Part shown: in pieces, positions 33,084 through 35,946 of the stretch
How positions within the stretch are numbered: the stretch's first letter is position 1
Layout of the letters: every line of letters begins with the position of its first letter
From: a bacterium
Lineage (GTDB): Bacteria; UBA6262; WVXT01
Reading direction: 5' to 3'
DNA length: 35,946 nt
Assembly: GCA_011773355.1 (NCBI GenBank)
Contig: WVXT01000047.1
Location: 1 to 35,946 of the forward strand
Translations under genes and position numbers: made by a program
The notes under the pieces: model-generated
The model's input: only the letters and a program-made list of their open reading frames with translations
Database searches by the model: none
What the model was told of the DNA's origin: nothing

Positions 33084-33989
33084 TCATCCCTTAACTATTT
33101 TCAATTCCAATTCAAGGTCTATATCAAATTTTTCCTTGATCGTTTGCCGAATTTTTTCGATCAGATTACACACATCTTCAGCTCTTGCCTTGCCACAATT
33201 AATAATAAAATTCGCGTGTTTTTTTGATATTTCCGCATTCCCAAATCTTGTTCCCTTTAATCCTGCGACTTCAATCAATTTTCCTGCCTCATATTTTTCT
33301 GGATTCCTGAAAACACAACCAGCATTACGAGTAGAAAGAGGTTGATTTCTTTTTCTCTGCTTAAGACTCTCTTTAATTTCATTCATAATATCACTTTTTT
33401 TGCCATTTTTCAACCCCAGTTTCACTTCCAGAACTATCGCTTTATCGGGTAAATCACAATATCTGTAGGAAAAATTGGTTTCTTCTTTCTTCAAAATTTT
33501 TACTTTTCCCTCATGAAAAATTTTTATTTCCCTCACAACGTCACCAATCCAACCCATTTTGGTTCCTGCGTTAGTAACAATTGCACCACCTACGCTTCCT
33601 GGAATTCCTGAAGCAAATTCTAATCCACTCAAACCTTTCTTACCCAATTTTTCCACCAAGTTATTCAACTTCACTCCCGCCCCAGCTGTTACCTGGTTAC
33701 CCTCTATGGAAAACTTTTCAAACTCACCTTTCAACTGAATTACCAGGCCACTAAATCCCTTGTCGGGAAAGAGCACATTGGTACCTTCTCCTAAGATAAA
33801 GAAATCTAAATTCTCTCTCTGAGAAAATTCAATCACATTAGTCAGCTGTTCAATATTTCTTAATTCCAGAAAATAACTCGCTGGACCACCTATCCGAAGA
33901 GAAGTGTGCCGGGAAAGCGGTTCGTCAATCCTCAACCTATTTCCCACTAGTTTTCGCAATTTGCTTAATATATCCACTGATTCCACCAT
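33084..33989 (-). CDS. murB: UDP-N-acetylenolpyruvoylglucosamine reductase
   Basis: 301 aa FAD enzyme that makes UDP-MurNAc. FAD-binding motifs: HTSLRIGGPASYF, ILGEGTNVLFPDKGFSG, LEFASGIPGSVGGAIVTNAG. The substrate tyrosine region is FSYRYC. The catalytic proton-donor serine of the E. coli enzyme (GSxFKNP-type motif) is replaced by Cys in AGCVFRNP, a substitution seen in some MurB proteins. The terminal Glu-containing LELELKIV is present. The ATG has a weak GTGG site and a stop codon directly upstream. Confidence 0.97.
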   Translation of the reverse strand: MVESVDILSKLRKLVGNRLRIDEPLSRHTSLRIGGPASYFLELRNIEQLTNVIEFSQRENLDFFILGEGTNVLFPDKGFSGLVIQLKGEFEKFSIEGNQVTAGAGVKLNNLVEKLGKKGLSGLEFASGIPGSVGGAIVTNAGTKMGWIGDVVREIKIFHEGKVKILKKEETNFSYRYCDLPDKAIVLEVKLGLKNGKKSDIMNEIKESLKQRKRNQPLSTRNAGCVFRNPEKYEAGKLIEVAGLKGTRFGNAEISKKHANFIINCGKARAEDVCNLIEKIRQTIKEKFDIDLELELKIVKG

Positions 33990-34035
33990 TTAATTCCACT
34001 CAAGATTTCCCTTCCCCGAAATCCTTGAAGAAATC

Positions 34036-34078
34036 GGCGATAGTTCCTACGTTCGCCAGGACTCCGGTTCGAAGCCGG
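34036..34078 (-). other. Two small hairpins in the murC-murB gap
   Basis: The 92-base gap 33990-34081 contains ccgg-ttcgaag-ccgg (34064-34078) and ggcga/tcgcc (34036-34040 with 34053-34057). On the minus strand no U-run follows. Function unknown; possibly mRNA processing or remnants of an intergenic repeat. Confidence 0.35.
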
Positions 34079-34081
34079 TGA

Positions 34082-35449
34082 TTAAATCTTTTTTAAGATT
34101 TCTTCGCCGATTTTGTAGACGTCTCCGGCTCCTAACGTGACCAGCACATCCTGTGGCTGTAGACTTTTTACAACCTCCTTAATCATAGCTTCTCGGTCTG
34201 AACTTAATGCAATAGTCTCTCTCTTCTCAGCGGGGAAAGATTCCAGGATTAACGATGAAGAGATTCCCGGAATGGGCTTCTCTCCCGCAGAATATATATC
34301 TGTGAGCCAAATTCGGTCCACATTATCAAAAGAATGTCCAAATTTTTTTGCCAGATCTCTCGTGCGCGTATACCGATGCGGCTGGAAGATAACTAACAGC
34401 CTACTTTCTGGCCAGATTGATTTGATTGTCTCCAGAGTTACTTTAATTTCTGTGGGATGGTGCCCATAATCATCTATAAATACTATATCCTTTTTCCTGG
34501 CCTTAACCTCCAACCTTCTACTAACCCCAGTAAAATCGAGAAAAGCCTTTCTAATCTTTTCCAATTCTATTCCCAGTTCAATACCTACTGCGGCTGCGCC
34601 CAGAGAGTTGACAACGTTGTGAGCTCCAGGCAGGTGTATTGTGAGCCTTCCCAGATTCTTTCCCGAAAAACAGAGGTTAAACTCAGTATCCATCCCTTTA
34701 TATACCATATTTTCTGCATAAAAATCATAATTTTTCCCTATTCCGTAAGTATAATATTTTCTCGTTATTTGAGGAATAATCGACTTAATATTTTCATCCT
34801 CACCACAAAGGATAATAGACCCGTAAAAAGGAACTTTATTTACAAATTCTGTAAAGGCACTTTTGATATTACCCAGGGTCTTATAGTAGTCAAGATGGTC
34901 ATCGTCGATATTTGTAACCAGCGCAATGGTAGGTGTCAGTTTCAGAAATGAGCCGTCGCTTTCATCTGCTTCAGCTACTATGAACTCTCCCTTGCCTAAC
35001 TTAGCAGAAGAACCAATATTTTTTAAACGCCCGCCAATTACTACTGTAGGATCCAATCCACCTTCGGCAAGAACCATGGACACAAGGGAAGTAGTCACTG
35101 TTTTCCCATGAGTACCGGCAATTGTCACTGCATACTTCAGCCTCATTAACTCGGCAAGCATCTCCGCCCGAGGAATAACGGGAATCTTAAGTTTTTTTGC
35201 CTGAACCACTTCCGGATTATCGGGTAGAACCGCGCTGGAAGTAACCACCACATGGGCATTCCTTACCTGTCCAGGCTTATGACCAATAAATATTTTACCG
35301 CCCAGGGATGCTAACCGCTGTGTTACTTCTGTCTTCTTGAGGTCCGACCCACTAACCTTATAACCCAAATTTATCAGCACTTCAGCAATTCCGCTCATCC
35401 CTGAACCACCTATACCCACAAAATGTATGTGTTGAATATTCTTTAACAT
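34082..35449 (-). CDS. murC: UDP-N-acetylmuramate--L-alanine ligase
   Basis: 455 aa, adds L-Ala to UDP-MurNAc. N-terminal Rossmann domain HIHFVGIGGSGMSGIAEVL, P-loop AGTHGKTVTTSLV (about 111-123; the residue after GKT is Val where Thr is usual), VAEADESDGSFLKL, TNIDDDHLDYY, the MurC stretch SRRLEVKA, and DDYGHHPTEIKVTL in the C-terminal domain. The ATG has GGGGAA about 12 bases upstream. murG-murC-murB order matches many dcw clusters. Confidence 0.98.
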   Translation of the reverse strand: MLKNIQHIHFVGIGGSGMSGIAEVLINLGYKVSGSDLKKTEVTQRLASLGGKIFIGHKPGQVRNAHVVVTSSAVLPDNPEVVQAKKLKIPVIPRAEMLAELMRLKYAVTIAGTHGKTVTTSLVSMVLAEGGLDPTVVIGGRLKNIGSSAKLGKGEFIVAEADESDGSFLKLTPTIALVTNIDDDHLDYYKTLGNIKSAFTEFVNKVPFYGSIILCGEDENIKSIIPQITRKYYTYGIGKNYDFYAENMVYKGMDTEFNLCFSGKNLGRLTIHLPGAHNVVNSLGAAAVGIELGIELEKIRKAFLDFTGVSRRLEVKARKKDIVFIDDYGHHPTEIKVTLETIKSIWPESRLLVIFQPHRYTRTRDLAKKFGHSFDNVDRIWLTDIYSAGEKPIPGISSSLILESFPAEKRETIALSSDREAMIKEVVKSLQPQDVLVTLGAGDVYKIGEEILKKI

Positions 35450-35474
35450 TTTATTTTATTTCCCCAACAGCCCC

Positions 35475-35946
35475 TTACGTTGTTTCAATTAAATCAGCCA
35501 TTTTAGTAGCTGCATCTTCAATAGAAAGTCTTCTCGTATTTTCCGCCATTCCCCTCAACTCTGCCTCGTCCTCAATCAAGCCGATTATCACATCGCCAAG
35601 TAACTCACCCGTCAACCGGTGATCTTCGATAAGTAGGCAACCGCCTCTCTTTGATAGAAACTCAGCATTCGCCTTCTGGTGGCCACGAGTTGCATAAGGA
35701 TAGGGAATAAGAATGCTGGGTAAGCCTTTTGTTATGATTTCAGCAACAGTACTTGCCCCAGAGCGGGCAATTACCAGGTCACAGCAGCTGTAGGCATATT
35801 CCATATGGAGAAGATAAGGAAGAACGCGTGCGGCGTAATCTGTTTTCTCGTATTCTTTTTTCATTTCCGAAAATTGCCCAATGCCCACGATGTGTATAAT
35901 TTGAATCTTCTTCTGCAAACGATTCAAAAAATTTAGTGCTCTTACC
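35475..35946 (-). CDS. murG: UDP-GlcNAc:undecaprenyl-PP-MurNAc-pentapeptide transferase MurG (C-terminal part)
   Basis: The reading frame runs off the right edge; no real start lies inside the window (a TTG at 35927 is internal). The residues seen begin VRALNFLNRLQ, matching the GSQGxRALN motif of MurG. The nucleotide-sugar site ARSGASTVAEI and IPYPYATRGHQKANAEFL follow, the hallmark of the C-terminal GT-B domain. MurG is a peripheral membrane enzyme that makes lipid II. The stop is 25 bp before the murC start. Confidence 0.95.
   Translation of the reverse strand, partial: VRALNFLNRLQKKIQIIHIVGIGQFSEMKKEYEKTDYAARVLPYLLHMEYAYSCCDLVIARSGASTVAEIITKGLPSILIPYPYATRGHQKANAEFLSKRGGCLLIEDHRLTGELLGDVIIGLIEDEAELRGMAENTRRLSIEDAATKMADLIETT

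Noticed and set aside
34061-34080. tRNA-like T-loop (ccggttcgaagccgg) on the plus strand
   Set aside because: The T stem has only four pairs, there is no acceptor stem, D arm or anticodon arm around it, and the gap is only 92 bases.

Overview
The window is about 36 kb of a moderately AT-rich bacterial chromosome in which every gene I can support lies on the minus strand. It reads from the murG end (right edge) down to the 5' third of a 16S rRNA gene (left edge). It is almost wholly housekeeping DNA with tight spacing, many overlaps of start and stop codons, and frequent GTG/TTG starts. I see no phage, transposase, CRISPR array or tRNA. The lineage cannot be fixed by eye. The gene order mixes arrangements known from Firmicutes (remA-gmk-rpoZ-coaBC-priA-fmt-rsmB-x-rpe; ftsA-ftsZ-pgeF-yggS-x-yggT-x-ileS-lspA-rluD) with one known from Proteobacteria (pilT-yggS-proC-yggT). 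A deep-branching or candidate-phylum bacterium (Aerophobota/Omnitrophota-like) is my guess, at low confidence.

Layout in transcription order, right to left. (1) 35946-28927: the end of the dcw cluster, murG (cut by the window edge)-murC-murB-ddl-ftsQ-ftsA-ftsZ, making cell-wall precursor and the division ring. (2) 28902-22863: pilT, pgeF, then a cassette with its own promoter (a small BldC/excisionase-like HTH protein, a PilZ protein and a secreted LysM-FecR protein), then yggS, proC and a YggT-like membrane protein. (3) 22860-16817: mtnA, ileS, lspA, rluD and a UPF0280 gene. (4) 16774-7171: remA-gmk-rpoZ-coaBC-udg-priA-fmt-rsmB, a 198-bp inverted-repeat element, a PASTA membrane protein without a kinase domain, and rpe. 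(5) 7130-4529: the ribosome/tRNA-modification operon rpsP-khpA-rimM-trmD-rplS-yraN. (6) 4513-708: a TPR plus seven-bladed propeller protein with EF-hand-like loops, a small secreted DUF4177-like protein, and rho. (7) 676-1: two near-perfect tandem sigma70-type promoters and the 5' end of 16S rRNA.

The most interesting signals are non-coding. Five 10-bp direct repeats in perfect register lie between the promoter and start of the small HTH gene, as expected for a head-to-tail MerR/BldC-type binder controlling a c-di-GMP/envelope cassette. A 198-bp element with 22-bp perfect terminal inverted repeats lies between rsmB and the kinase-less PASTA gene. At three internal promoters (fmt, remA, HTH gene) the TGA stop of the preceding gene lies inside the TTGACA/TTGACT -35 box. 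A degenerate family of gtcccgat/atcgggac palindromes is scattered through the intergenic gaps.
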